Position numbers and translations under genes: made by a program. A stretch of 64,000 nt of DNA from JABAAI01 sp965242745 (GTDB lineage Bacteria > Spirochaetota > Leptospiria > Leptospirales > Leptonemataceae). Under the pieces are notes generated by a model that worked only from the letters and a program-made list of their open reading frames with translations, did not search any database and was not told the origin of the DNA. Below are positions 46,182-54,073 of this stretch, one piece after another (position 1 is the first letter of the stretch; each line of letters opens with the position of its first letter). The DNA is taken from assembly GCA_965242745.1 (NCBI GenBank), contig CBDETG010000017.1, positions 1 through 64,000 of the forward strand, read 5' to 3'.

Positions 46182-46472
46182 TCTAAAGAAGAATTTCGTA
46201 AGCTTGCTCTCTTGGCTCGTTTAGACCCGGATGATGAAGCCCTTAGCGATGCTTTTGTAGATTTTAATACGATCCTCGAATATGTGGGCGCAATTCAGGA
46301 TATGGATACCAGCAGCCTCAGCAGTACAAAAAACTTGCAGGCTGCTTCTACTCCCACGCGCCCAGATCGTGCAAAGCAGCCAGATCTTTCTTTAGAAGAA
46401 ATTGCCTCCTTTGCGCCTCAGTGGGAGGCTGGGCATTTTGTCGTGCCTGGCGTGCTCCAGCCCGGAAACTAA
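46176..46472 (+). CDS. gatC: Aspartyl/glutamyl-tRNA amidotransferase subunit C
   Basis: From MLSKEEFRKLALLARLDPDD the product is 98 residues, the usual GatC length; in-frame ATG codons at 46158 and 46140 would only add SSSAM repeats. GatC motifs: LSKEE-x-LA-LARL, FNTILEYVGAIQDMDTSSL, PDLSLEEIASFAPQ, GHFVVPGVL. GatC stabilises the GatA/GatB complex that amidates misacylated Asp- or Glu-tRNA. Six bases later follows gatA. No ribosome site is clear in front of the repeats. Confidence 0.85.
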   Translation: MLSKEEFRKLALLARLDPDDEALSDAFVDFNTILEYVGAIQDMDTSSLSSTKNLQAASTPTRPDRAKQPDLSLEEIASFAPQWEAGHFVVPGVLQPGN

Positions 46473-46478
46473 GCTCCA

Positions 46479-47972
46479 ATGTCTCATGCCTCCATCCTGC
46501 ATCGTTCTGCTTGGGAACATCATAAGGCCTTGAGTAAAACTAAGGAATACAGCGCCTATGAACTAAGCCAAGCTTGTCTTAAGCAGGCGCAAAAGTACAA
46601 AAGTCTTGGCATCTTTTTAGATTGTGACGAAGAGAGCATTCTAAAAGAGGCGCAGGCCTCAGATGAAAGAAGAAGCAAGTCACAAGAGCTGAGCGCTTTG
46701 GACGGTATACCTGTAGCTGTCAAAGACAATATTGCGCAAAAGGGCCTTACTCTCAGCTGCGCATCGAAAATACTAAAAGACTTCTCATCCCCTTATGATG
46801 CTACTGTTATCCGTAAGCTGCGCTCAGCTGGAGCTGTGCTTTTTGGCAGAACGAATATGGATGAATTTGCCATGGGCTCCTCTACAGAGAATTCAGCCTT
46901 CCAAAAAACAAGGAACCCGTGGCAGGAAAAGCATGTCCCTGGCGGCTCCTCAGGCGCAAGCGCCGCATGCGTTGCCTCCTGCATAAGCCCCCTTGCCCTT
47001 GGCTCTGATACGGGTGGTTCTATACGCCAGCCGGCTGCTTTTTGCGGCGCTGTAGGTCTTAGGCCTACGTATGGGAAGGTCTCCCGCCACGGTTTGGTTG
47101 CCTTTGCTTCCAGCTTGGATCAGATCGGCCCCTTTGCGCGCAATGTCCCAGATTGCGCCCTTTTACTTAGGGCCATCAGTGGCGGGGATCAGGCCTTGGA
47201 TTCTACCTCCTGCGCCAAAGCCGGTCCAGAAAACAATAAGCTTTCTAGACTTACAAAAGAAGAGCTGGCGAAACTGAAGATAGGGCTTCTGCTGCCTCGA
47301 CATGAGTCTATACAACAAGGGCTTATGGAAAGTATAGAAAAAGCCGCTGATCACTTTGCCTCTCAGGGAGCAGACATTGCGCATTTGCAATCCCAGTGGG
47401 AAAGCAAACTCGTCCCTCTCTATTACATTCTTGCGACAGCAGAAGCCTCAAGCAATCTGAGCCGTTACGATGGAATACGTTATGGGATGCGCGCGCAGGA
47501 GAGCTCTGATTTGCTGCAGCTTTATATACGTTCGCGCACAGCGGGCTTTGGGGCAGAAGTAAGGCGCCGCATTCTCTTGGGGACCTTTGTACTTTCCAGT
47601 GGTTATTATGATGCTTACTATAAAAAAGCTCAGGAGGGCCGCCTTCTTGTCCAAAGGGAATACGAGACCTTCTTCCAAGAAGTAGACCTCATTCTTAGCC
47701 CTACCACTGCAGAAAGCGCCTTTGCTTTGGGAGAAAATGCTGATCCCTTGAGCATGTATAAAAGTGATCTCTTCACGATCCCGGCAGCTCTGGCTGGGCT
47801 GCCTGCTATGAATATTCCGGCAGGCATAGAACAAAAAGTAGAACAAAAAAAAGGCCTGCCCTTAGGGATACAGCTGACAGCGCCAGCCTTTGCTGATGAC
47901 TTCTTAATGCGTGCCGCCTATACTTTAGAAGAGAGTCTCCCAAGTTTTCGTCTGGATTATACGCGTTTTTAA
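46479..47972 (+). CDS. gatA: Aspartyl/glutamyl-tRNA amidotransferase subunit A
   Basis: Hydrolyses glutamine to supply ammonia for tRNA-dependent amidation. The 497-residue amidase-signature protein has catalytic Lys in GIPVAVKDNIAQ, the cis-Ser in GGSSGASAA and the nucleophilic Ser in GSDTGGSIRQPAAFCG, plus the C-terminal NIPAG..GLPLGIQLTAPAF pattern. It is transcribed with gatC; gatB is not next to it in this window. Confidence 0.95.
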   Translation: MSHASILHRSAWEHHKALSKTKEYSAYELSQACLKQAQKYKSLGIFLDCDEESILKEAQASDERRSKSQELSALDGIPVAVKDNIAQKGLTLSCASKILKDFSSPYDATVIRKLRSAGAVLFGRTNMDEFAMGSSTENSAFQKTRNPWQEKHVPGGSSGASAACVASCISPLALGSDTGGSIRQPAAFCGAVGLRPTYGKVSRHGLVAFASSLDQIGPFARNVPDCALLLRAISGGDQALDSTSCAKAGPENNKLSRLTKEELAKLKIGLLLPRHESIQQGLMESIEKAADHFASQGADIAHLQSQWESKLVPLYYILATAEASSNLSRYDGIRYGMRAQESSDLLQLYIRSRTAGFGAEVRRRILLGTFVLSSGYYDAYYKKAQEGRLLVQREYETFFQEVDLILSPTTAESAFALGENADPLSMYKSDLFTIPAALAGLPAMNIPAGIEQKVEQKKGLPLGIQLTAPAFADDFLMRAAYTLEESLPSFRLDYTRF

Positions 47973-48068
47973 TGGAGCGCTCTTTTACTCTTCCCATTGC
48001 AGAGCGCGGGGCGATAGCCCTGCTTTGACTAAGTCGGCCGGCCTTCCATGGACCGCAGATGCAGGCCT

Positions 48069-48270
48069 TTTTTATCTTGACATTTTCTGTTAGATCAAGT
48101 TGGTAACTTTCCCAGGCAATACGCTCTATGCAAAACGCTCTATAAACATATTTCAAAAAAGGATGTGTGCAAGGCGAAAGCTAACTTAAATGCTATGCGC
48201 AGGATGGAAGGAACAGCCGGGAGTTTAGAGCCGGCCTTGCTCAAAGTGTCCTAGTCAGGCTGAAGGATCA
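48069..48270 (+). repeat. Dispersed repeat pair, locus 1
   Basis: Two elements recur in the same order near 51 kb: TTTTTATCTTGACATTTTCT (48069-48089) also at 50864, and a 65-bp element from GGAAGGAACAGCC to CTGAAGGATCA (48206-48270) also at 51593. The second contains GTGTCCTAGTCAG. Interval 47973-48420 otherwise shows no gene. It may be a decayed copy of the small-membrane-protein locus at 51 kb. Confidence 0.6.
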
Positions 48271-48420
48271 GCCTGTATTAAAGGCTTGTCATCCTAAAAC
48301 TTCGGACTACTTTTGGCGCCTTCCAGCGCAAAACTTTTTGAGATAGAAGCATAGCCCAAGAGCGCCTGTCAAAGTAGCCCTATTCATCAGAACACGTTTT
48401 TTCAGGCGCTGCATATAAAA

Positions 48421-49080
48421 ATGGAAGCCAAAGTAAGCATCATCATCCCCGTCTATAATGGAGCAGCTTATCTGGCGCAATGTATAGAAAGCGTCTTTGC
48501 GCAGAGCTGCCAAGAGTGGGAGCTTATCATTGTAGATAACGGCTCCAGCGATGAGACTCCTCAGATCATCTCTTCTTACTATACGAACAATAAAGAAAAA
48601 GTCTTTCCTATTAGGCTGCAAAAAAATGAAGGGGTCGCAGCAGCGCGCAATCTAGGCATGGCCAAAAGCAGGGGATGCTACCTAGCTTTTCTGGATGCTG
48701 ATGATATTTGGCTGCCAGAAAAGCTGACTAAGCAGTTGAGCTTTATGCAAGAGCATCCTGGATATAGCTGCGTTTATGGGGCCTGCCTGCGTATAGATGC
48801 GCAAGGGAAAAGATTACCACGCGCCCGGCGCCAGTTTCAAGGTTATTCCGGCAATATTTTTGAAGCTTTGCTCTACCGCAATTTTGTACCCTCCCCTACG
48901 CCCTTGATCCGTAAAAGCTTGGCAAAGGGGCTGGCTTTTCGTAATATATTTTATGAAGACTGGCACTTTTGGCTCCAGCTTGCCTTAGAGGGCTCCTTTC
49001 ATTTTCTTAAGGAAGAACTGGCTTACTATAGGAGTACACACTACGCAAATGGTGCAAAGCACCTCAGCTGCAGAGATTGA
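48421..49080 (+). CDS. Glycosyltransferase family 2, N-terminal part (frameshifted)
   Basis: A GT-A fold sugar transferase: SIIIPVYNGAAYLAQCIESV, IVDNGSSDET, FLDADDIWLPEKL (the DxD-type metal/nucleotide site) and EDWHFWLQLAL. Likely adds sugar to an envelope glycan. The frame veers off after YYRSTHYAN: around 49045 (GCAAATGG) a base is extra, and the other frame continues MVQSTSAAEIEEASF. So the gene is split at its last third, although the catalytic domain is complete. Confidence 0.78.
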   Translation: MEAKVSIIIPVYNGAAYLAQCIESVFAQSCQEWELIIVDNGSSDETPQIISSYYTNNKEKVFPIRLQKNEGVAAARNLGMAKSRGCYLAFLDADDIWLPEKLTKQLSFMQEHPGYSCVYGACLRIDAQGKRLPRARRQFQGYSGNIFEALLYRNFVPSPTPLIRKSLAKGLAFRNIFYEDWHFWLQLALEGSFHFLKEELAYYRSTHYANGAKHLSCRD

Positions 49081-49354
49081 AGAGGCGAGCTTTAGCATTC
49101 TTGCGGAAGCTTATACGTGGAGAGCGCCCTCTGATCGTATCATTAGGAAGTCGCAGGCCTTGGCCTGCCTTCGCAGCGCCTATTGGTATTTAGTAGAAGA
49201 TCAAAAGCCCAAAGCAGCAGCTCTGCTAAAAAAGGCGTACCGCAATTTTGCTTCTATCAGCCTGCATCCCTACTTCCTAGCGCTTGCTCTCCTGCTCTAT
49301 GTGCCTCTGCGCTCAAGGCTTTTCTTACTCAAGACTATTTATGGCCGGCTTTGA
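49049..49354 (+). CDS. Glycosyltransferase C-terminal part (frameshift continuation)
   Basis: Reads on from the preceding gene in the +1 frame: helical SAYWYLVEDQKPKAAALLKK, a hydrophobic LALALLLYVPLRSRLFLLK end. GT2 proteins of about 310 residues commonly finish with such a helical, membrane-leaning tail. It has no ribosome site of its own. The joined protein would be about 311 residues. Confidence 0.6.
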   Translation: MVQSTSAAEIEEASFSILAEAYTWRAPSDRIIRKSQALACLRSAYWYLVEDQKPKAAALLKKAYRNFASISLHPYFLALALLLYVPLRSRLFLLKTIYGRL

Positions 49355-49433
49355 AAGTACGATATGCTGCAAGTCAGTCTGCAGGGACGGGCAAAGATGA
49401 TATACGAGGCGGCTCTGCTGGGCAGGCTGTGTC

Positions 49434-49952
49434 TTAGAGCATGAGTTCTGATGAGTCTTTATCCTGCATAGCTAGGAAGCGCATTCTGTTTTCTTGGACT
49501 TTTTGAGCAAGCTCAGCATGCTGCAAGCTTGGGGCTGTCTGAGACCGCATCCCAGGGCAGTCTTGTTTTGCTTCTTCTAAGCTTGCCTTTGAGGAAAAGA
49601 TAGAGGGCCAAAAAGGGAAGCTGCGGCACTGAAAAGGGCGGACAGGATAGACCGTGCAGCGCTTTGTCTTGGGGTCCAGCAGGATGCAGGGGCCGCTGGA
49701 ATCATGTACATACAAGCCATTGCTTCTTCTTTGGATCAGCTTCCCTTCTAATGCTTTAGGTTCCTTTTGCAGGTAGTGACAAATATTTTCTAAGTCCTGA
49801 GCGCTGAAATATACGCTGCCCTCATGGCGGCAGCAATTTCCACAGGCTGTGCAGCGAAAGCGAAAGTCACCTCCCTTCCCTAGTACCTGCGCAATGCGCT
49901 CTGGGCTTAGAGCCCCTTTTTGCCCGCTGCTTTGTTTTTTCTTAGAATGCAC
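49434..49952 (-). CDS. YkgJ-type cysteine-cluster protein
   Basis: A 172-residue protein with FRCTACGNCCRHEG near the N-terminus, GPCILLDPKTKRCTVYPVRP and FQCRSFPFWP, the CxxCxxCC...C...C pattern of the YkgJ (zinc/iron-chelating) family. The Cys set probably binds a metal or Fe-S cluster. The biochemical role in bacteria is poorly defined. It is a single gene convergent with the glycosyltransferase. Confidence 0.8.
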   Translation of the reverse strand: MHSKKKQSSGQKGALSPERIAQVLGKGGDFRFRCTACGNCCRHEGSVYFSAQDLENICHYLQKEPKALEGKLIQRRSNGLYVHDSSGPCILLDPKTKRCTVYPVRPFQCRSFPFWPSIFSSKASLEEAKQDCPGMRSQTAPSLQHAELAQKVQENRMRFLAMQDKDSSELML

Positions 49953-50042
49953 AAGTCTAAATTTTCCCCTGCTATGCTTCTTTCAAAGCAAGGAGATGCT
50001 TATGGCCCGCGCTTGGAACTTCACCTTATTTTAGCTTGTCTC

Positions 50043-50711
50043 TTAAAAAGGACAAGAGCTTAAGAGCCTTTTTGCCGCATTGATTTCCTGCGCATCCATG
50101 CTAAGCTGGTAATTCTCTTTGATCTCAAGCCATATCTTTAGGTATTGGCATTTGTTTTGATCTGGCAGCCACTTAGCTATGTCCTTGTCTCCTTTGCTTC
50201 GATTGGCTTTGGCCTCTGCTGCCAAAAGATGCTTAGGGTTTTGCAAGTCATTAGCATAGCTTCGTTTCTGATCTTTATCCCACAAATAAGCTCCCGAACG
50301 AAAGGCCTCCTTGAGCGGCACTACATGATCTATGTCTAAGCTGCGAGGGTCCTCAAAGACTTTAGCAGTATAAGGACACTTCCATAAACCACTCTTGACT
50401 TTGCACTTTCTTGGGCTTTGGAAACTCACTTCCTGCAGACTGTCTCTGATAAGCACTTCATGCCTGCTGTTCTGGCAATCCTTATCAGCATCTATCCAAT
50501 GCCTCCACCGAGAACGCTCGTATTTTGTATAGCTGTGCTCTTTGGCTTCTTTCCACCGCTCTGCAGCAAGAGTGGAAGAAGCTGAGTTAGAAGTCTGCAT
50601 GCGATATGCGCAGCACAAGGATAGAGAACAGAGGGCGTATAGACACATTACTTGGGGCAAATTTGCTTGATAGTACATACAAAATACCATAAGCGCATAG
50701 CCCCTCATCAT
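50043..50711 (-). CDS. Exported HNH-family endonuclease (GmrSD C-terminal/DUF1524-like)
   Basis: C-terminal half is an HNH nuclease: LDIDHVVPLKEAFRSGA (DH-P catalytic motif), SYANDLQNPKHLLAAEAK, ANRSKGDKDIAKWLP. The N-terminal about 35 residues are hydrophobic (GYALMVFCMYYQ..., LYALCSLSLCCAYRM), suggesting export or lipid attachment. A conserved-looking middle (CQNSRHEVLIRDSLQEVSF) resembles secreted HNH nucleases used for nutrient scavenging or competition. Start uncertain (50711 or a few codons later). No immunity gene is evident next to it. Confidence 0.72.
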   Translation of the reverse strand: MMRGYALMVFCMYYQANLPQVMCLYALCSLSLCCAYRMQTSNSASSTLAAERWKEAKEHSYTKYERSRWRHWIDADKDCQNSRHEVLIRDSLQEVSFQSPRKCKVKSGLWKCPYTAKVFEDPRSLDIDHVVPLKEAFRSGAYLWDKDQKRSYANDLQNPKHLLAAEAKANRSKGDKDIAKWLPDQNKCQYLKIWLEIKENYQLSMDAQEINAAKRLLSSCPF

Positions 50712-50946
50712 GGGAACTCATTTTTTCCCGCTGATATTTTACAATAACACATAATTTTTCCCATAGACAGCTGACGACTTCCCGGCTTCCTGCTGATAGC
50801 GCATGGCAGAATTGGAGTCTATGTTTGTCCTAATTTGAAATGGAAATAGCCGCATTTAGCGCTTTTTTATCTTGACATTTTCTGCTATTGTTTTACTTGT
50901 CTTAGGGATAGCAGAGCCGCGGCGGCTTGGTCTTGCTTGCTATATC

Positions 50947-51138
50947 ATGGACACGCAAGAAACAAAAGAGCAGGGCTTTACGCCACTGCAAGAGCTAAGG
51001 CAGGACACAAGGGAGCTGCGAATCGGCTATGATTGGCTGAAGTGGAGTCATAAAAACCTTGCTACAATAGTGCTCTCAGTTATGGGAATAGGTTTTACTA
51101 TTATGGGAGTCTGCTTTGCAGTCATATTTTTATACTAG
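50947..51138 (+). CDS. Small membrane protein, XhlA-like, copy 1 (frameshifted)
   Basis: From ATG 50947: DTQETKEQGFTPLQELRQDT, GYDWLKWSHKNLATIVL and one membrane helix (SVMGIGFTIMGVCFAVIFL). The frame ends at TAG 51138; another frame continues directly with ADTKQDIQRLDSRIDKLGAG, a coiled coil, to TAG near 51296. The whole would be about 115 residues, with an N-terminal helix, a membrane span and an external or internal coiled coil, like small phage/hemolysin-associated (XhlA-type) proteins. The match is weak and the gene is broken. Confidence 0.5.
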   Translation: MDTQETKEQGFTPLQELRQDTRELRIGYDWLKWSHKNLATIVLSVMGIGFTIMGVCFAVIFLY

Positions 51139-51314
51139 CAGATACAAAGCAAGATATACAGAGGCTAGACTCACGTATAGACAAGCTGGGGGCTGGCATA
51201 CAGGAAATACGCACACTACTTATACAAAAGCAAACACCTACAAACACAAGCCAGCAAGATACAAAGCAATCGCAAGGGCAAGCTAGCCTCCGATAGAGAC
51301 TGTGTATATTTATC

Positions 51315-51593
51315 ATGGATACACAAGAAAGGGAAAGCTTGCTTATGCAAGCTAAGCTTGACGCTCTGGAGTCAGGCCAGGACTGGCTTAATTGGAGTCA
51401 CAGACTCACAGCTACATTTTTGCTTGCTGGTATTGCTGGTCTAGTGACATATCTACACAGCGACACGGGCAAGAAAATAGACAAGCTGGGGTCTAGCATA
51501 CAGGATAAGAACACTGCTTATACAAAGGCGCCTGCCTGTGGCAGACAGGCGCGTATTCTATATCATGGCAGCGGCGACACCTGCAAAAACTAG
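51315..51593 (+). CDS. Small membrane protein, XhlA-like, copy 2 (frameshifted end)
   Basis: A paralogue of copy 1: MDTQERESLLMQAKLDALES, GQDWLNWSHRLTATFLLAG, the same membrane position, then DTGKKIDKLGSSIQDKN. Copy 1 continues here as IQEIRTLLIQKQT; in copy 2 the matching IRTLLIQRR lies in another frame from about 51505, so this end is also shifted. The two genes are a tandem duplication, now both damaged. Confidence 0.5.
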   Translation: MDTQERESLLMQAKLDALESGQDWLNWSHRLTATFLLAGIAGLVTYLHSDTGKKIDKLGSSIQDKNTAYTKAPACGRQARILYHGSGDTCKN

Positions 51594-51659
51594 GAAGGAG
51601 CAGCCGAGAAGTTTACAGCCAAAATTTGCTAAAAGTGTCCTAGTCAGACTGAAGGATCA
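51593..51659 (+). repeat. Dispersed repeat, second copy of the GGAAGG element
   Basis: A 67-bp segment matching 48206-48270 (GTGTCCTAGTCAGACTGAAG block). It follows the small-membrane-protein genes and precedes the ribosomal genes by about 75 bases. A TTGACA at 51696 in an A-rich stretch could be a promoter -35 for rplR, but no good -10 is seen. Confidence 0.6.
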
Positions 51660-51734
51660 TAGCTTGTATGATGACACACGGATTTTTTCTTGACAAAAAA
51701 AGAAATAACAAAAAAGTTGGATTAGTTTTTTAGC

Positions 51735-52097
51735 ATGCAGGGTTTAGAATTACGAAGGATGCGTATGGAAAGGCGCAAGAAGCGCGTCTTTTATGCAATC
51801 AAGGCAAAAAGGCCCCGCCCTCGCTTGGCTTTTGTACGCTCTAACCGCTATTTTTCTGCTCAGGTTATAGATGATCGGGAGGGGCAGACTCTCTGTGCCG
51901 CCTCTACAAGCGAAAAGTCTTTCCAGTCTGAAAAGAAAAAAAACAAGGAGGCGGCGCGGCAATTAGGAGAGATCATAGCATCGCGCGCTAAGGAAAAAGG
52001 CATTGCGCAGGTAGTTCTAGACCGCCGTGGAAATTTGTACCACGGCTGCATAGCAGAATTCAGTGAGGCTGCCCGGAAAGCAGGTCTGATTTTCTAA
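51735..52097 (+). CDS. rplR: 50S ribosomal protein L18
   Basis: A 120-residue 5S-rRNA binding protein: RRKKRVFYAIKAKRPRPRLA, FVRSNRYFSAQVIDD, then the C-terminal VLDRRGNLYHGCIAEFSEAA and ARKAGLIF, all typical of L18. In most bacteria rplF lies directly upstream; here the upstream DNA is repeats and small broken genes. Next comes rpsE after 14 bases. Confidence 0.95.
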   Translation: MQGLELRRMRMERRKKRVFYAIKAKRPRPRLAFVRSNRYFSAQVIDDREGQTLCAASTSEKSFQSEKKKNKEAARQLGEIIASRAKEKGIAQVVLDRRGNLYHGCIAEFSEAARKAGLIF

Positions 52098-52111
52098 GGT
52101 ATGCTAAGCAA

Positions 52112-52621
52112 GTGAATCATTTAGAAGAAAAAAACGAAGAAGAAAGCTCAGAGAAGGTAGTTCTTATCAATCGTGTTTCTAAAGTAGTAAAGGGAGGCAG
52201 ACGCTTTTCCTTTAATGCTCTGGCTGTGGTTGGTGACCGCGCAGGTTCCGTATCTCTGGGTTTAGGCAAGGCAAATGAAGTGCCCGATGCGATACGTAAA
52301 GCCATTGATAAAGCAAAGCGCAGCATGCTAAACGTAAGTCTGGGCAAGCACGGAGTTTTGCCGCACGATGTTGTAGGAAAGTATAAGTCATCAAAGGTGA
52401 TCTTACGCCCTGCGGCTTCTGGTACGGGCCTCATTGCCGATGAGGCTGTCCGTTCTGTACTAGAACAAGTAGGCGTCAAAAATGTGCTGACCAAAGTAAT
52501 AGGATCCAAGAATACCTTAAACGTAGTGCGGGCTACTATAGATGCGCTTTCCCAGTTAGAGACTCCTTTAGATTCGGCGCGCAAAAGAGGAATATCACTC
52601 AATCAGCTTTTTGAAAAATAA
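52112..52621 (+). CDS. rpsE: 30S ribosomal protein S5
   Basis: 169 residues from a GTG at 52112 (NHLEEKNEEESSEKVVLINR). S5 signatures: INRVSKVVKGGRRFSFNALA, VVGDRAGSVSLGLGKANEVP, ASGTGLIADEAVRSVLEQVG. It helps tRNA selection and has a role in fidelity. Part of the rplR-rpsE-rpmD-rplO run. Confidence 0.96.
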   Translation: MNHLEEKNEEESSEKVVLINRVSKVVKGGRRFSFNALAVVGDRAGSVSLGLGKANEVPDAIRKAIDKAKRSMLNVSLGKHGVLPHDVVGKYKSSKVILRPAASGTGLIADEAVRSVLEQVGVKNVLTKVIGSKNTLNVVRATIDALSQLETPLDSARKRGISLNQLFEK

Positions 52622-52635
52622 GATTAAGGCAGGCC

Positions 52636-52827
52636 ATGAGCACGAAGAAAACAAAGCTGCGAGTAGAGCTTATCAGGAGTCCCATAGCCTGCAAGCCAAG
52701 CCATCGCGCCACTGTGCGCGCTTTAGGCCTGCGCCGTCTTCATCAAAGTAAGGAGCACACGCTGAGCCCTGCTGTAGCAGGCATGGTGCAAAAGGTTTCT
52801 TATCTCTTGAAAGTACAGAAATTATGA
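52636..52827 (+). CDS. rpmD: 50S ribosomal protein L30
   Basis: Sixty-three residues: KLRVELIRSPIACKPSHRAT, VRALGLRRLHQSKEHTLSPA, AGMVQKVSYLLKV. The start has AGGC upstream. L30 is absent in some bacteria, so its presence here is a modest lineage marker. Its stop overlaps the rplO start by four bases (ATGA). Confidence 0.93.
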   Translation: MSTKKTKLRVELIRSPIACKPSHRATVRALGLRRLHQSKEHTLSPAVAGMVQKVSYLLKVQKL

Positions 52828-53381
52828 AGCAGACTACTACGCAGACGCCAAGCTTGAGCTACGCCTCCCTTCTGCCTGAAAAATCAAGGAATGTGCGCAA
52901 GCGTTCTCATGCGCATGAGCCCATCGCTCCACATCCAAAGCAGCTAAGAAAGCGAAAGAGAGTAGGCAGAGGCATTGCTGCTGGGCAAGGCAAAACGTGT
53001 GGACGCGGCCATAAGGGGCAAAAAGCAAGGTCTGGTTATGCCTATCGCAAGGGCTTTGAAGGGGGACAAACGCCCATCTATCGCCGCCTGCCTAAACGGG
53101 GCTTTCGTAACAATCATTCTTTAGGCTTCCAAACTGTCAACCTGCGTGACCTTGCCAGGGCGGGGCTTGAGGGGGATGTATCCCCTGAGCTGCTGAAAAA
53201 GAAAGCTTTGCTAAGGAGCAGCACGGGCAGGATCAAAATATTAGCCTCAGGGGAGGTCTCTTCTGCACTCCAGATCACGGCAGACGCTTTTTCAAAGCAA
53301 GCCAAGACAAAGCTGGAGGCGGCTGGCGGTTCCTGCACAGCAAGAGCAAAGGCGCAGGAAAAAAGCAGGCAGAAAAAGTAA
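52824..53381 (+). CDS. rplO: 50S ribosomal protein L15
   Basis: 185 residues. The core RKRVGRGIAAGQGKTCGRGH, KGQKARSGYAYRKGFEGGQT, RRLPKRGFRN is unmistakable. Compared with typical L15 (about 145-150) it has about 30 extra residues before the KRKRVGRG start and a basic C-terminal tail (CTARAKAQEKSRQKK). secY, which normally follows, is not present, so the spc cluster is cut after rplO. Confidence 0.94.
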   Translation: MKQTTTQTPSLSYASLLPEKSRNVRKRSHAHEPIAPHPKQLRKRKRVGRGIAAGQGKTCGRGHKGQKARSGYAYRKGFEGGQTPIYRRLPKRGFRNNHSLGFQTVNLRDLARAGLEGDVSPELLKKKALLRSSTGRIKILASGEVSSALQITADAFSKQAKTKLEAAGGSCTARAKAQEKSRQKK

Positions 53382-53455
53382 AGCCTGCTTTGGCAGCAAG
53401 GGCAGGGGCTGAAAATCCTTGCCTTTTGCAGCGCTTCATATACGAGGGTCATACA

Positions 53456-54040
53456 ATGGTGAAAATTTTTTCTATAGGAATACTATCTATGCTTCTTATG
53501 CTGTGCGGCTTTGCCTGGTATATGGGGCTCTTTCTCAGCTTAGAGGTAAAAGAAACAAGCAAGGGGCCTTGGTATTTGCTCTATCAAAAGTATCAGGGAG
53601 ACTATGCTAAGATCGGCCCTCTCTTTGAGAAGATACGCGCTTTTGCAGACAAAGAAGGCATTGCTTATGAGGCGATGTTTGGCATCTATTATGACGACCC
53701 AAAAAAAACAGCAAAAGAAAAATTACGCGCCGAGGCCGGGCTTATGCTGGATGCGGAGGGCTTTGCGCTCTATCAAAAGAATTTTGCAAAGTCCCTCATA
53801 GATCATAAGCCAATTTTCTTTAAAGAGCTGCCCCTGCGGGACTATATCGCTGTTCATTTTCCTTTTCGTAATATGCTCTCCATTTGGCTGGGGGTGCTCA
53901 AGGCCTATCCAACTCTTGACAAATATGCTAAGCAGAAAGGCTATCCTGAGTATGAGTACAAAGAAAAGGATTATCAAAAGAATTTTGCTATGGAGATTTA
54001 CGAGAAAGAGTATACTTGTTATCTTCTTCCAAAGCCATAA
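53456..54040 (+). CDS. Membrane-anchored GyrI-like domain protein
   Basis: About 195 residues from the ATG at 53456, with GAGGG 8 bases upstream; a start at 53390 would place the membrane helix inside. One N-terminal helix (IFSIGILSMLLMLCGFAWYM), then GPWYLLYQKYQGDYAKIGPL, YEAMFGIYYDDPKKTAKEKL and RAEAGLML, the pattern of the GyrI-like small-molecule-binding fold (as in TEX264-type proteins). The C-terminal half is charged and helical. Function in bacteria unknown. It stands between rplO and dcd. Confidence 0.6.
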   Translation: MVKIFSIGILSMLLMLCGFAWYMGLFLSLEVKETSKGPWYLLYQKYQGDYAKIGPLFEKIRAFADKEGIAYEAMFGIYYDDPKKTAKEKLRAEAGLMLDAEGFALYQKNFAKSLIDHKPIFFKELPLRDYIAVHFPFRNMLSIWLGVLKAYPTLDKYAKQKGYPEYEYKEKDYQKNFAMEIYEKEYTCYLLPKP

Positions 54041-54073
54041 GCCTGCTTTCTTGCATGAAAAGCACAGCAAAAC

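Noticed and set aside
51690..51730. TTGACA upstream of rplR as a full promoter
   Set aside because: The -35 is good but no -10 hexamer lies at 16-18 bases; recorded only as possible.
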